The notes beneath the pieces are model-generated. The model saw only the letters and a program-made list of their open reading frames with translations. It was not told the DNA's origin and did no database searches. From the NCBI GenBank assembly GCA_029378245.1, contig JARKIF010000020.1, forward strand, positions 310,001 to 374,000: DNA of 64,000 bases. The letters are read 5' to 3'. The position numbers and the translations under genes were made by a program. Below are positions 44,865-56,830 of the stretch, piece by piece; position 1 is the first letter of the stretch; every line of letters starts with the position of its first letter. The DNA comes from Roridomyces roridus. Taxonomy: Eukaryota; Basidiomycota; Agaricomycetes; Agaricales; Mycenaceae.

Positions 44865-47800
44865 TCACACCTTGGCCTTAGCCAAAGCATCCTGTGTAGC
44901 CTTCAAGTCTTTGGTAGCCTGGAGAGTGAGTGGATGGTCTGGTCCTAGGACATCCCTGTGTTTGGCAACAACTTTGAGTTGAAGATTTTCTACTTCTTGG
45001 TGCCGGCCAGTGCTATAAAGTGTCATGGCAAGATTGGCCATGGCAATCAACGTGTCAGGATGGTCTTCACCAAGGAGTTTCTGACTCTCTTTGAGGACAG
45101 AAAGTTTGAGCCGCTCTGCCTCTTGGTACCGTCCCAGCTGCCTGTATGTGGCTGCAAGGTTGGCCATGACTCTCAGGGTGTCAGGATGGTCTTCACCAAG
45201 GAGTTTCTGATGCCGTTCTAGGACAGAAAGTTTGAGCAGCTCTGCCTCTCTATAATGTCCCAGCTGCCCATATGTGACTGCAAGGCTGGCCATGGCAATC
45301 AACGTGGCAGGATGGTCTTCCCCAAGGAGTTTCTGATGCCGTTCTAGGACAGAAAGTTCAAGCAGCTCTGCCTCTTGGTACCGTCCCAGCAGCCTGTGTA
45401 TGGCTGCAAGGTGGGCCATGGCTCTCAGCGTGTCAGGGTGGTCTTCACCAAGGAGTTTCTGACTCTCTTTGAGGACAGAAATTCCCAGGGGCTCTGCCTC
45501 TCTGTACCGACCCAGGTGCCCATATGTGGCTGCAAGGTTGGCCATGGCTCTCAGCATGTCAGGGTGGTCTTCACCAAGGAGTTTCTGACGTCGTTCTAGG
45601 ACAGAAAGTTCAAGCAGCTCTGCCTGTCTATAATGTCCCAGCTGCCCGTATGTGACTGCAAGGTTGGCCATGACTATCAGTGTGTCAGGGTGGGCTTCAC
45701 CAAGGAATTTCTGACGCTGTTTTAGGACAGAAAGTTGGAGCGGCTCTGCCTCTTGGTACCGTCCCAGCAGCCTGTATGTGAATGCAAGGTTGGCCATGGC
45801 TCTCAGCGTGTCAGGGTGGTGTTCACCAAGGAGTTTCTGACTCTCTTTGAGGACAGAAAGTTCGAGCAGCTCTGCCTCTCTGTACCGACCCAGCTGCCCG
45901 TATGTGGCTGCAAGGTTGGCCATGGCTCTCAGGGTGTCTGGATGGTCTTCACCAAGGAGTTTCTGACGCTCTGTGAGGACAGAAAGTTCAAGCGGCTCTG
46001 CCTCTTGGTACCGTCCCAGCTGCCTGTATGTGGCTGCAAGGTTGGCCATGGCAAGCAACGTGTGAGGATGGTCTTCACCAAGGAGTTTCTGACGTCGTTC
46101 TAGGACAGAAATTTCGAGGGGCTCTGCCTCTCTGTACCGACCCAGTTGCCCGTATGTGACTGCAAGGTTGGCCATGGCTCTCAGGGTGTCAGGATGGTCT
46201 TCACCAAGGAGTTTCTGACGCTCTGTGAGGACAGAAAGTTCAAGCGGCTCTGCCTCTTGGTACCGTCCCAGCAGCCTGCATGTGGCTGCAAGGTTGGCCA
46301 TGGCAAGCAACATGTGAGGATGGTCTTCACCAAGGAGTTTCTGACGCCGTTTTAGGACAGCCTCTCTGTACCGACCCAGTTGCCCGTATGTGCCTGCAAG
46401 GTTGGCCATGGCACTCAGTGTGTCAGGGTGGTCTTCACCAAGGAATTTCTGACGCCGTTCTAGGACAGAAATTTGGAGGGGCTCTGCCTCTCTGTACCAT
46501 CCCAGTTGCTGGTACGTGAGTGCCAGGTTGGCCATGGCACTCAGCGTGTCAGGGTGGTCTTCACCAAGGAGTTTCTGACTCTGAGGACAGAGATTTCCAG
46601 GGGCTCTGCCTCTCTGTACCGACCCAGGTGCCTGTATGTGGCTGCAAGGTTGGCCATGGCCATCAGCGTGGCAGGGTGGTGCTTTCCAAGCACCTCCCTC
46701 TGTCTCTGCAGATCCAGCTCATACAACCCCTTTGCGTGCTCAAATCTACCTCCCTCATAGTACATCCATGCATATTGGCTCCAGAACTGAGAATCCACCA
46801 CAACGGTGAAATCTGGGACAAGCATGTTGACATGAGCAATCATCCTGATTCTCTCCAAATATGCATTAGGGCCAACATCTATTGTCATCCCCACCACATT
46901 TGCCATACATGCCCGTGTTGTTACTTCATCAGCTAGGGTGCTTGAGCACCACAGATGCACAAGTGGATGCATATCTAGTGTATCACTGGCTTCCCGGCTC
47001 TGAATCAGTGAATATTCCTCAATCTCTGCCACAATATTCCTGAAATATTGTTTTGACCAATTTCCTGACCTCGAGACAAAGTTTTGGAGAAATTTCCTGA
47101 CTTCCCGCATTGACTCAGTTTCATTCCCCTCATTGTTCAATATCCACTGGGTTGCATTGGCAAATATTGACTGGGGAATATTGCTATGGTGCAATAAAGC
47201 ACAGAGTTGCAAAAGATAGGCAGCCACTGGGCTCAGTTTTTGAAAGCTAATTTGCCAGGTGGTGTAGACAGTCCAATCATAGTTGTCATGAGCCTGGTCA
47301 GGATGCTGCCGCAGTAACTCTTCTTTGTTCTGTCTGTAGATAGACAGATAATTGATGAGACATTTAAACTTGGCAATATAAGCCCCAGCCTGGACAATTG
47401 CAAGGGGCAGGCATGAGAGCTCCTGTGCATCTTGATTAAGCATGAAATCATCGCCTGAGGAACTTGCAACCTACCTGTACAATGTCCGTGGCTAATTTAT
47501 GGTTTTGGTCTGTGTGCTCCTTCACTGCTCTTTCAAGAAGAAGCAGAGCCGCATTTTCTTCATCCAAGTCTCCCACATGTGAGTGAGATGCAGGTCCATA
47601 AGCAGCGAGTTGTGGGTTTCGGGAGGTGATGATAATGTTTCCATGGGTGCATTGTGGGAAGAATGATGATAACTTCAGTTTTGGATCATCTGCATTGTCA
47701 AAGAGGAGAGTCCACTCTTTGTTTTCAGAAATAAGCCACTCAAGGCCAACTTCTGATGTTTTACCAAAGCTCTGGGAAATTCCTATGTTCATGAAGGATG

Positions 47801-48189
47801 TTTTGAGAGCCTCAGGAGAGCTGGCATTCACAAAGAACCGCTTTGTAAAACTTGAAAAGTTGTCAACCATAAGCAATGTTCTCTGTGACAAGGATCACAT
47901 ACTCATCAATTGACTCCAGAAATTTCAAAGCCACCTGAGTCTTCCCAGAGCCGCCAAGACCATAGAGGACAAAAATCCTTCTCTTGGGTTCTTGGGAAAA
48001 GTACTGTTGCATTTTGTCAAGAATTTCCTTTCGGCCCTGGAAGATCTGAGATGCTGGAGGACATCTGACAAGTGCCAGAGCAGTGTGGCATTGTTCCTGC
48101 GCTGTAATATTTGCTTAGTGGGCTTCAGTTATTTATTTGTTACATACTGATGAGTTCAATTTGGCCTTGATGCCTTGGTTCTTGGCCAT
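44865..48189 (-). pseudogene. NB-ARC/TPR NOD-like receptor with frameshifts
   Basis: Upstream part: ATG at 48189 (MAKNQGIKAKLNSS), an intron, RCPPASQIFQGRKEILDKM, P-loop VLYGLGGSGKTQVALKF (near 47950), then Walker B EWTLLFDNADDP, GNIIITSRN, the winged-helix region (LPLAIVQAGAYIAKF) and one TPR. Downstream: 13 more kinesin-light-chain-like TPRs of 42 residues (consensus MANLAATYGQLGRYREAEPL ... LGEDHPDTL), ending DALAKAKV at 44865. Two frames are separated near 46580 by loss of four bases (CTTT) relative to every other repeat with the KESQ sequence. A second shift lies near 47880-47900, between KFLESIDEY and DNFSSFTKRFF. One TPR (near 46360) has an in-frame 18-base deletion. A Gly-rich segment (48240-48350), common at the start of agaric NLRs, may be a further upstream exon. 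Confidence 0.82.
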
Positions 48190-49815
48190 GTGAACAAACA
48201 CTGTGTACAGTGAGATCTGGGTCTGCAGAGGCACTAGGAATTTACTTCAAGTTGGTGATCCTCAGGGTCCCTCCTTCACCAGAACCCCCTTCTCCCCCAT
48301 GTTGGTTGCCTGCCCTACCAGGACCACCAGTGCCACCTGCAAGCCAGGTCACTCAAAGGTCAGTACTGACCCTTGTCGCAAGACTTGGGCCATGTTGACC
48401 TACCATAGATATGAAAATGTGTCCCTCTCTCCATTTCAGCCATTGGTATAGACATTGAATGGGGTGTGGTGTAGGTGAGAGGATAAGAGAGGTCCTGAGA
48501 TGGCAGAAGTATTTATGGATCAGATCTTGACAGACACTGCCCTGGGTGAGTAATCACAGTAATACACGCGGAGCTGTTAAACGACTGATCGGCAGTGAAT
48601 GATGGCGGAGGCCAGTGCCGGCCAACAAATTCATTGCCGCTATGCATTGGATGTCACTGGCTTCCGGCGGGCTTCAGTGGAATCCATCGGAATCCAATAC
48701 ATCGGGTTCTTCCGTTGAGTGTTCTGCCACGGTTCACTTTCGGAACCCATTTGGAACCCATTGATGTTTGAACGCGCAGAGTCATTGCCTGACTGGATGC
48801 ACCGGTGAAATTCCAGCGGATTCCTTGCGGATTCCTTGTGGATTCCACTGGATTCCAGCGGAAATACTAGATCTCTGAGGCTTTCATTTGACTGTCTGGG
48901 GTGGACAAAAGTGGGTCCTTTTCTGTATTGTCCCATTTTTGTGCAACCAGAGTGGTAATCTTCGTAGATTTCCATGAATCTACATGTTTTCCCAGCCATC
49001 ACGGAAAAAAGGACTTTTGCGATCAAAGATCTTTGAAGATCTTCCAACATGACCCCTCTTTTTTTCTTTCTGATGCCTTTCTTTTTTCTGATGCCATTCA
49101 AAGGAAAAAAAAAGGTCAGTGAACAACAAAAAGCCTAGCAGGTGTAGATCTACATCCTGATGTCTCTTATTTTTTTCGACCTGCCGAGCGGCAGCTGTAT
49201 GACTTTGATCTGCTGATGGATGTCCCCGGCAGGCAGGCAGCAGGGCTGATGTGATCATTTAGAAAGGTGATGCCGGGCATCGGGCATCAGATCGGCCTGA
49301 TGCGGAGTCCGGCTAACATCGGTATATTACAAAATAAAGAGGCTCATCAGAAGAAAAAACACATGGTGATGATTGTTGAAGATCTGCGTGTTTCCACGCA
49401 ACCCATCAATCTACACAGATTCACGGGTTTCTCTGATGTCTCTGTGGAAAAAATGTGTGAGTACACAGAAAAAAGCCCCAGAGATTTGAGGGTTTATGTC
49501 AAAATACATAGATCTTCGAAGAAATACATCAATCTAGGAGGTTGAGCAAAAAAAGCAGGTTGTGGAAAAACAAAATGATTTTTGTCCACCGCAGTCAATC
49601 ATACTTTCACAAGCCAAACCTTCTTTCCAATTTGCCATTGATTTTTCAACATTGAACACCTTCAAAATACCGTCACATTGAATCAGATTCACACCCATCA
49701 AAGCTCTTGAAAGACAGATGAGCATTTGATGGGCATAATGGAATCCAGCGAAAGCCGACGGCATCCATCATCAACACATCAGCGGTTGTTCAGTCAGTGC
49801 ACTTGATTTGCACGG

Positions 49816-51088
49816 TTGTCAACGACAGCGTCTAGGCCGGCTTGCCGGGTGATCGGATCAGACGCGGAACGGCGTGGGTGACACGGCCGGGTACGACGAG
49901 AAGGTCGATGAGCTTGAGAATGTCGAGAGGAGACGAGTCGAGCACAACAAGACGAGTTGAGTCTCGGCGAGTAGGCGGGTCGGGTTGTGTCCGTGAGGGA
50001 AGAGAACGTCACCCGTAAGCCAAAGTAGCGCTGGAGATTAGACGAGGTAGAATCTACTGTACATGAGATTCTACCCAAGTATAAATACTAAATCCCCCAG
50101 GAGTGTTCTCCTGTACGATCGGTCCCTGACCCTTAATTACCCCTACGCGGCTCCTCTCTTAATAGAGTTAAGTGGAGCGTCTCCTGTACAGTGTTGGGTG
50201 AGTCCGGTTCAAAGAAACGGTTCGAACCTGAACCGAACCGAACCGAACGGCCGTTCAGCGTTGAGGTTCAGGAAACTGCTGAGCCTGAACGCAAGGTTCG
50301 GTTCAGCGTTCGGCCGGGAGCACTCGCGTTCGCGTTCGAACGCGAACGCGAAATTGAACCGAAAGCGGCCATCTTTCAGATTTTGACGGCACTTCCGAGG
50401 TAATTAGCAGGGTGATACTCGATAGAGTAGAGAGAAAACTCACACAGTGACCGTTCATTTCACAGAATCTAGGTTGGAGACTGTGGTGGGTCGGCGCTGG
50501 CTGTCTCAGCCTGTCTGATCAGTCTTGATGGCACATCAGAGCTGCGCGAGTCCTACTGTATGGGCGCTGTGGACCTCAAAGTGGGCTAAGTGCTTGGTCT
50601 GGGGTATTCAGTGATTCCTTAAGCACATTTGGCCATCATATACCTTTAGATTCTGCGTGGACTATCGCCGGGAAAATCCGGGGTTCGAACGCGTTCGAAC
50701 GCCGAACTGAACGTGAACGCGCGTTCAGGTTCGGCGTTCGAGGTTTTGCTGAACCGAACGCTAGGTTCAGGTTCGGCGTTCGACGAAAAGTGTCCTGAAC
50801 GCGAACCGAACCGAACCGATCCATCACTACTCCTGTAACCCTATAGGTTACCCCTCCTTGGCATGATCACTGGATCATGCCGAGGATGTTGTGTGACTGT
50901 GTTTAACCCCTCGTCGGGTTCTAACACGGCGCGTCGGGTTCTGTCCTAGCAACCCTTCCCGCACTGGACAAGTACTGTTGTCCTATCGTTCGAGTGACAG
51001 CTCTCGAGCTGTCCTCCTTACTCGGGCGGGCGACATCCCTCTCGAGGGACTTGTCGTGCGTAGACCGAGTGTACATTTGTTGATAACA
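49816..51088. mobile_element. Candidate solo LTR, interrupted by a hAT MITE
   Basis: It begins TTGTCAACGACAG and ends TTGTTGATAACA, short inverted ends of the TG...CA type, flanked by ACGG on both sides (49812-49815, 51089-51092). Inside are a TATA-like TATAAATAC near 50082 and many short perfect palindromes. Without the nested 641-base MITE and its extra 8 bases the LTR would be about 624 bases. No internal retroelement genes are present. Confidence 0.45.
50189..50829. mobile_element. hAT-type MITE with perfect 8-bp target duplication
   Basis: CTCCTGTA occurs immediately before (50181-50188) and after (50830-50837) this 641-base unit. Ends are CAGTGTTGGGT and, inverted, TAGTGATGGAT, matching the hAT terminal pattern. 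Both subterminal regions (50210-50370, 50670-50820) are dense in GAACCGAAC and GTTCGCGTTCGAACGCGAAC-type words on both strands, forming large potential hairpins. It encodes nothing. Confidence 0.85.
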
Positions 51089-51514
51089 ACGGATCTTCTG
51101 ATCCGTAACTAATGGCGGTGATGGCGGTGATGGCGCATCAGCGGATCAGTCGGCAAACGCTGGTTTCATGACAACGGTGTTGAACCCCATTGATACAGGT
51201 ATAATGTAAGCAGGCTTCTCTCATAGTCAAAATGTCAACACAATGTGAAAAGACCACTGGAATCCAGCGGCTGAGCTTTACAAATTTAATCTGATGGACG
51301 CCAGCGGCGATCACCAACAGGGATCAACGGTCCGTCGGCAAACGATGTCAATCACTGCTGCCGCCAGTATGCACCGGGGCACCGGTGGCCGCCAGTGACT
51401 CTTCCAGCGGTGGGTATCACTCAGGTAATCGGCGAAGCTGATCACAAGTCACTTGTCACAAACTGCACGGATCAGTGACGCTACCTCTCGTCGCTAACCA
51501 CCACCACGGACTGC

Positions 51515-51772
51515 TTGGAGCAGCATGTCCCCGGTGCGCTTAATCCTTCACCGTGCCTCTCCAGCACTTATCTTCAACGAGCATGGAGAGACAATCTCCC
51601 TTCCAAGGATTTACTGTCCACCAACGACGTGCTGTCTGACGCGGAATGCGCACGTGTGCGTGACTTTCTGATCGGTCCTCAAGCGGAAGCCGAGTTTTTG
51701 ACCCAAGAAATCACCCGATGGCAGGCCCAACTCGACGAGCTCACTACCAAGCGCGATGAAACGGTGCACTAG
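51515..51772 (+). pseudogene. F-box protein N-terminal fragment (coiled-coil leader)
   Basis: The frame contains LSDAECARVRDFLIGPQAEA and LTQEITRWQAQLDELTTKRD, the standard coiled leader of a very large agaric F-box family. It stops at TAG (51770-51772), just where family members normally enter the F-box proper. No continuation is found downstream, so this is a 5' remnant. Confidence 0.65.
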
Positions 51773-53300
51773 GGTGCGGCCGTGAAATAGATACTCTGAG
51801 TAGAATCGAATGTAGTGAGATAACTCAACCACAAACTTAACCACTAATCAATCCAAATCTCAACCAATCTAATACTCGTGTGTGTGTGTTCGGGGTAGTA
51901 GGACAGGTGTCTCGTCCCTCAAAACCTCGGTACAACGTCAAAGGCAACTTTCGGGGGTTCAAGCTCGTCGTGTTTGAACGCGCAGTCTCAAGCTAACTAG
52001 CCGGGGCTCAGTCAAACTCTGGTCTCTAGGTTGTGTTCTGAGCAATTTATTGTCCGCACTGGTCTCACAGATTGGAGGGGTAAAATCTACTACTGTACAT
52101 GCTGTTTTGCTATGGCTTTTATACATTTTGCGGACTGAAGAATATATATAGTATCTGTGATGCCAAGGCCTCGTCTGGCCAATGGCATAGCTCTCATTCC
52201 TCTTTCTGATCAGTTCGTCAGGATTGCGTGCTTGATGCCTCAGTCAGCCGTCGATCCTCACGTGCTGCCGGAAGTTCCAGAACGCTCCATCGGTTTATCT
52301 CTTTCCCTCTCAGACTGGCCGGAGGTTTCCTTCTGCCTTAGATGCCTGAACCAGTCTGCCGGGGCTTGCTAGGCAGGTAATCGACCCACCCGAGCCTCAT
52401 CATCAAAAGTTGTATCTCGGTTGGCTTCTGAGCCGATGACGCCGGAGGTCGGCACTCTCGGCTTGTTGAACTTCTCTTCTTCTCTATCTCTGGTCTGTCA
52501 TCGGCCGGCGTTTAATGACTTCCGGCATCCTCGGATGTGCCTGGATGATAGGGTAATTCATCCCTCGTAAGAACTGATCTCCTTTGGTTCGACTCCCGGG
52601 GAGTACGATTCGAGTATGTCTCTGGTTGATAAGTGGGACGGGCAGTCCCTTCTATCCTCTTGATCACTCTCGGGCAATGGTACACAGTCGTCAGCTAATT
52701 CCCAGAGCCCTCAAGTCTAATACGCTGCCCCGAGGCGGACACGTACCCTCAATGTTGTAATTATGCCTCACTAGTCCCGGGACTTGGTTGTAAGCTGGAA
52801 TCACGAAAACGCATGAATTCCCCGCGTGTAAAAATACACTGCTTATCAGCGAACAACTAAACAAATTCATTCACGTGCACCTCGCGTTAGTGTCTCCCGT
52901 TTGTTGACTCCCGGACGATGTCGTCCGGGAAATATTCATAGCATGGGCCCCCTCCAAAGAAAACACCACATTGAGGGCTTCCGACGCGCCGATGTTACTC
53001 TGCCATATCACCTGTCATTGGAGGAACTTGGCATTCTCCACACAACGCTGCAATTCTTCATATAATCAGCCCGGCGGTTTCCAACGACAACACCAGGGTA
53101 CAGAGGATAGATGATGCTGCGAACTCCACTGCAAAAGATGGTGAAGCGGCCAACATACCCCGATCATGGGGCTCATGCCCGAGCCCGTCGAACGGGCCAA
53201 CACGAGGGCGGTAGCCCTGATGTACTAGTTGGGGATGATGTGGATAAGTAAATGAATTGCGAGCACATGCTTACAACAGCCAAGAATGCTCAAATTTCAA
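51773..53300. other. Gene-poor interval
   Basis: No gene was recognised. A short TG repeat occurs near 51880 and a CCCGGACGATGTCGTCCGGG palindrome near 52912-52931. Some of this may be old LTR-element debris. Confidence 0.4.
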
Positions 53301-53337
53301 AGGGGAAAAAGAGAAAAAAAATGCGGTCTGGAACGAT

Positions 53338-53440
53338 TCAGGACTCGGACCCGAGTTGAACGGGGACATCCTGCGTCATAAGCACGGACGGTGATGATCC
53401 ATCAGTGGCAGGTGCACGCCGCGTGCTACCGAGTGTCCAA
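53338..53440 (-). other. tRNA-like sequence, probably degenerate
   Basis: Read on the minus strand, CCCCGTTCAACTCGGGTCC resembles a T arm, CCGTGCTTATGACGCAGG an anticodon arm, and GGACACTCGG with CCGAGTCC a bulged acceptor stem. It is longer than a normal tRNA and imperfectly paired. Confidence 0.35.
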
Positions 53441-54016
53441 TTGGGGTGGGTGTCTTGCCAGTTGTGAGCTGACGCGAACCTGAACAAATAAATTGCAGTT
53501 GCGAAATATCAGCGTGTGCGGAAGAAAGCAATACCACAGAGCTAAGGGAGGAAGGGAATATTCAGTGTCGGACGGCGGGTATGCAACCTGGAAAAGAAGT
53601 CCGTCGTGAGAAAAGGAATTCACAGGGGAAAAAAGACAATGCGAAAAAAATGTTCGGAGTAGATTTGGCCATTATAACTCGTACATCTGTGAAAGTATCG
53701 CCAGTCTACGGTGAGCAACTCGACCGAGTCCACACCTCCGGTCCAAGCATATGCAGCCAATCCTAGCGTGTCTGAAAATATAGAACTTGTAGTTTTCTGG
53801 CAACCGCAATCAAGCTTCTGGTTTGTTCTCATCAAGGATTGTCCACTTTTCTATGGCAAAGATGATGCGGACGCTCAATTTATCATCGGTCAAAGATTGA
53901 ACGAACTGTTAGCCCGTGTGCGTGCGCTCCATCATGATCCCCGCAAACCATATAAGTCTACTGCTGCCATTTGAACTCTGCTTCCCTTTTCTTTCCACCA
54001 GTTTCTTTCTTCAAGG

Positions 54017-54742
54017 ATGCAGGACATTCAAATCGTTTCAGCAAACCTATCGAATGTCGTCTTCCAAAGCTTCCTCTACGGCTTCCTCGTGCCTGGTGAC
54101 GATCTACTTCCTCGGTACGCGGCGCACTCTCGCAGGGACGAGTCACACGATCCGACGAAATTTCGCTTCGCCGCCGTTTGTCGCGGTTGCGGTGCTTTTC
54201 TGTTTGGTGACGGCGGTGCGTGCGGTCAACTCAGACCATTACTTCCAACTGACGTATGTGCAGTACTGGGCAATTGTGGTCCATCAAGCGTTCTTGACCT
54301 TCATTGGTCTCGGGACCATCGCGACGGAAGCGGCATTCTACAAAGATCTTGTCGAGCCAACGGAGATAGGAAAAGAGATTATCACCTGTATCAGTGTCCT
54401 GGTCGGGGATGCTCTCGTCGTACGTCGACTGGATTTCAAATGAAAGAAGACACTCAACAATTGCGACCAGATTTATCGACTGTGGATAATATGGGGACGA
54501 TCTCGAAATGTTGTCATATTCCCTGTCCTTGCTTTGATTGGTTTTACTGGTACGCTGAACTCCATGTTTTCCCTCCCGCTGACTTGGTTTTAGTCGCATT
54601 TGCTGGCTCGCTGGTGGAGTTGGCGAGACTCCGTGGCAGGCTCTTCCCCCAGGACTCCTTGCCCTGGGAAACTACCGGTTTTACTCTCAACCTCTTGTGC
54701 GCATCGTTCAGTTTCAAATTCAAGCAGTTGCCGACAGACTGA
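54017..54742 (+). pseudogene. Multi-pass membrane protein of an agaric-expanded family, broken
   Basis: ATG at 54017 reads NVVFQSFLYGFLV, then the frame slips at about 54090 and continues in the next frame with LVTIYFLGTRRTLAG, FVAVAVLFCLVTAVRAVNSD and FLTFIGLGTIATEAAFYKDL. A GT-AG intron leads to YRLWIIWGRSRNVVIFPVLA and another to VAFAGSLVELARLRG. The order of helices resembles a seven-helix family common in mushrooms, but helices beyond the fifth are missing. A one-base slip and 3' loss mark it as a pseudogene. The short frame at 53711-53974 just upstream is of unknown origin. Confidence 0.6.
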
Positions 54743-56830
54743 CTTTCTGGCCAGAGGAAACTTGTATAGCACCGGTATTTGATTCTCCGCCCATTCATTG
54801 TCCGTGTCCACGCTGACGCCGATGGCTGTAGGATGCATCATTTGGAAAGTTACACAAAGTAAACACTCGCCCGAGTCTCGCTGATGAGCATGGAATTTGA
54901 CTGCCCTTGAAAACGCGTATTTTGCACGATTTCAGATGTGGTTTCCATACTATATGATCTCAATACGAGAGCTGATGTCGAGCCCAGAGACAGTCAGTAC
55001 GGTGGATACTTTAGAGTACTATACAGGTTGAAGGGTATTTACCTGGATACGACTGATGGACTCACTCCGAAACATGTAGGAGGTGTGGATACCTGCCTTA
55101 CCAATGGGATACACCAATTAAACAGTTCTTAACCGTTGTACGATTGTCAGCAGTTCGAACCTTGGTGCAAGTGCAATTCGGAGGTTCGGGAGTTCACGGA
55201 ATGATGGGCAAGTCGGCCGAATGACCTGAAACATGAGCAGACCGCCGAGACAGGTCCGATGGAAGTGACGTAGTAGCCATCACCTGTCGGAACAAGTGGA
55301 TTCCGGCTCGGATACGGACTTTTAGTCAAGTATCTGCTGGTATCCGAGACCAAGAGTGGGAGATATGGGTATCGTTCGAGACCTACAACACGTGGGAGTA
55401 CGTTTTGAGGCCATACTCTGGAGGGGAAGAAGGGATACAAGATATCCAAACTGTCCGAGTCATGGATCAGCGATGGAATCACGAGATAACATGCTGAATC
55501 ATGGCTTGGCGCTCTGGCTGACTGAGCACCAGTGCCAGATCAACCAATCAGGTCGTTTCTATTCAGGATACGTGGGAGATTCATCATTATTGCGCCATTC
55601 ATTTGTACTATCATATGATTCCCGGACATGTATAAAGTAGATAGAGTGTTACCCAAGAGGGCAGCGGATACTTCCCCCACTAGCAAGCTACCAGCTGCGA
55701 CTACGGGATTTGTCCGAGGCTTTCGAAGGTGCATTGCGTAGAATAAGCAATCGCCCTTGAAAATCTAAATTGTTGTTTTGTTGGCTCCTGTTGTGTGAAT
55801 CGAGTTTGAAGCATAGTTTGGTTCGAGTGCCAGTTGGCTTGTGATTAGGGTTTCAGCTCAGTGGCAGCTTTGGAAGGCTTGCTACGGCTTGGTACGGTTT
55901 GTGTGTCAGTTAGGGTCTGGTTGTGTGTTCAGTGTCAGGAATTGGTTCAGGAATTGTTGGAATCTGTGAAATCCGTGTAGTATCGGTCGCTGTGTTCTTT
56001 GGATACCAGTGTAAAAGGGATCGAAAGACCCAAATACCTTGCTTTGTGCAACCCGGCTTTTAGCCAAACCTTTATACATCTTTTGTGTTCAGCTGAGAAG
56101 CTTAAAATCTACAAAAACGCTTTAGAATTGTCATTCTTGGTTCATATCAAGGATCTTGATTCGCAATACAAAACTCGACCAATCATATCGAGACAATATC
56201 ACAGTATTCCCTACAACCTTTCATAAGGCCCTGTACTAGGGACTTATACTCGCCTTTGCCTGCTGTCAATATAATTGTCACTCGCCCCGGAGCTTCGTGA
56301 TTGGGTTGTTCAGATATAGATTCGTCTGTATCGAGACTCATCTAGTCTTGTTGTTTCGAGTTGGTTGATTTCTATAGTAGGTTTAGAGCACATACATCAT
56401 CGCCTGACGGTACGTGGATTTCACTCGGTCTGCTGCCGACATTGTTTCTCAGACACGCACAATTCTTCAGTGGTTCCTCTGAATCCTAGTCGAGAGCACA
56501 GCGCTGCAGACGTACCATCCATTCCCATTCCGTACATGTGTAACACACTGACCAGATCCCGGCAGCTCGTGGCTACTATTCACCATGATCACACTGTTAT
56601 ACGGATCTCCCCTGACATTCATTGCGCTGGAGAATCTCAACGTCGTCACCGGAATATCAAATATGCTTATACATGTGCGAGTCGGGTTGGGCTGCGCGCA
56701 TGAGCATGTGCATGTACATGACTCTGGTCCGGCGCGGTTGAAGACCAGGAGCGAGAGTTTGGTGTAGTACTGTGTTATTAAACAAAATGCAAGATCGAAA
56801 GTGTTCAATGAATATGCGGATCTGCCATTA
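54743..56830. other. Gene-poor interval
   Basis: No coding evidence on either strand. A B-box-like CAGTTCGAACCTTGG occurs near 55150 and may belong to another old SINE fragment. Confidence 0.4.

Larger units (their letters stand above)
48541..51425. mobile_element. Possible outer DNA-transposon remnant holding nested insertions
   Basis: CCTGGGTGAGTAATCAC at 48541 and the reverse complement of 51410-51425 (CCTGAGTGATACCCAC) form a weak inverted pair. Both inner flanks are rich in GGCGG, CCAGTG and CCACTGGAATCCAGCGG-like words (48838, 49740, 51251). The middle is AT-rich with poly-purine stretches and lacks a transposase. The ends are not well supported; the solo LTR below sits inside it. Confidence 0.3.
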
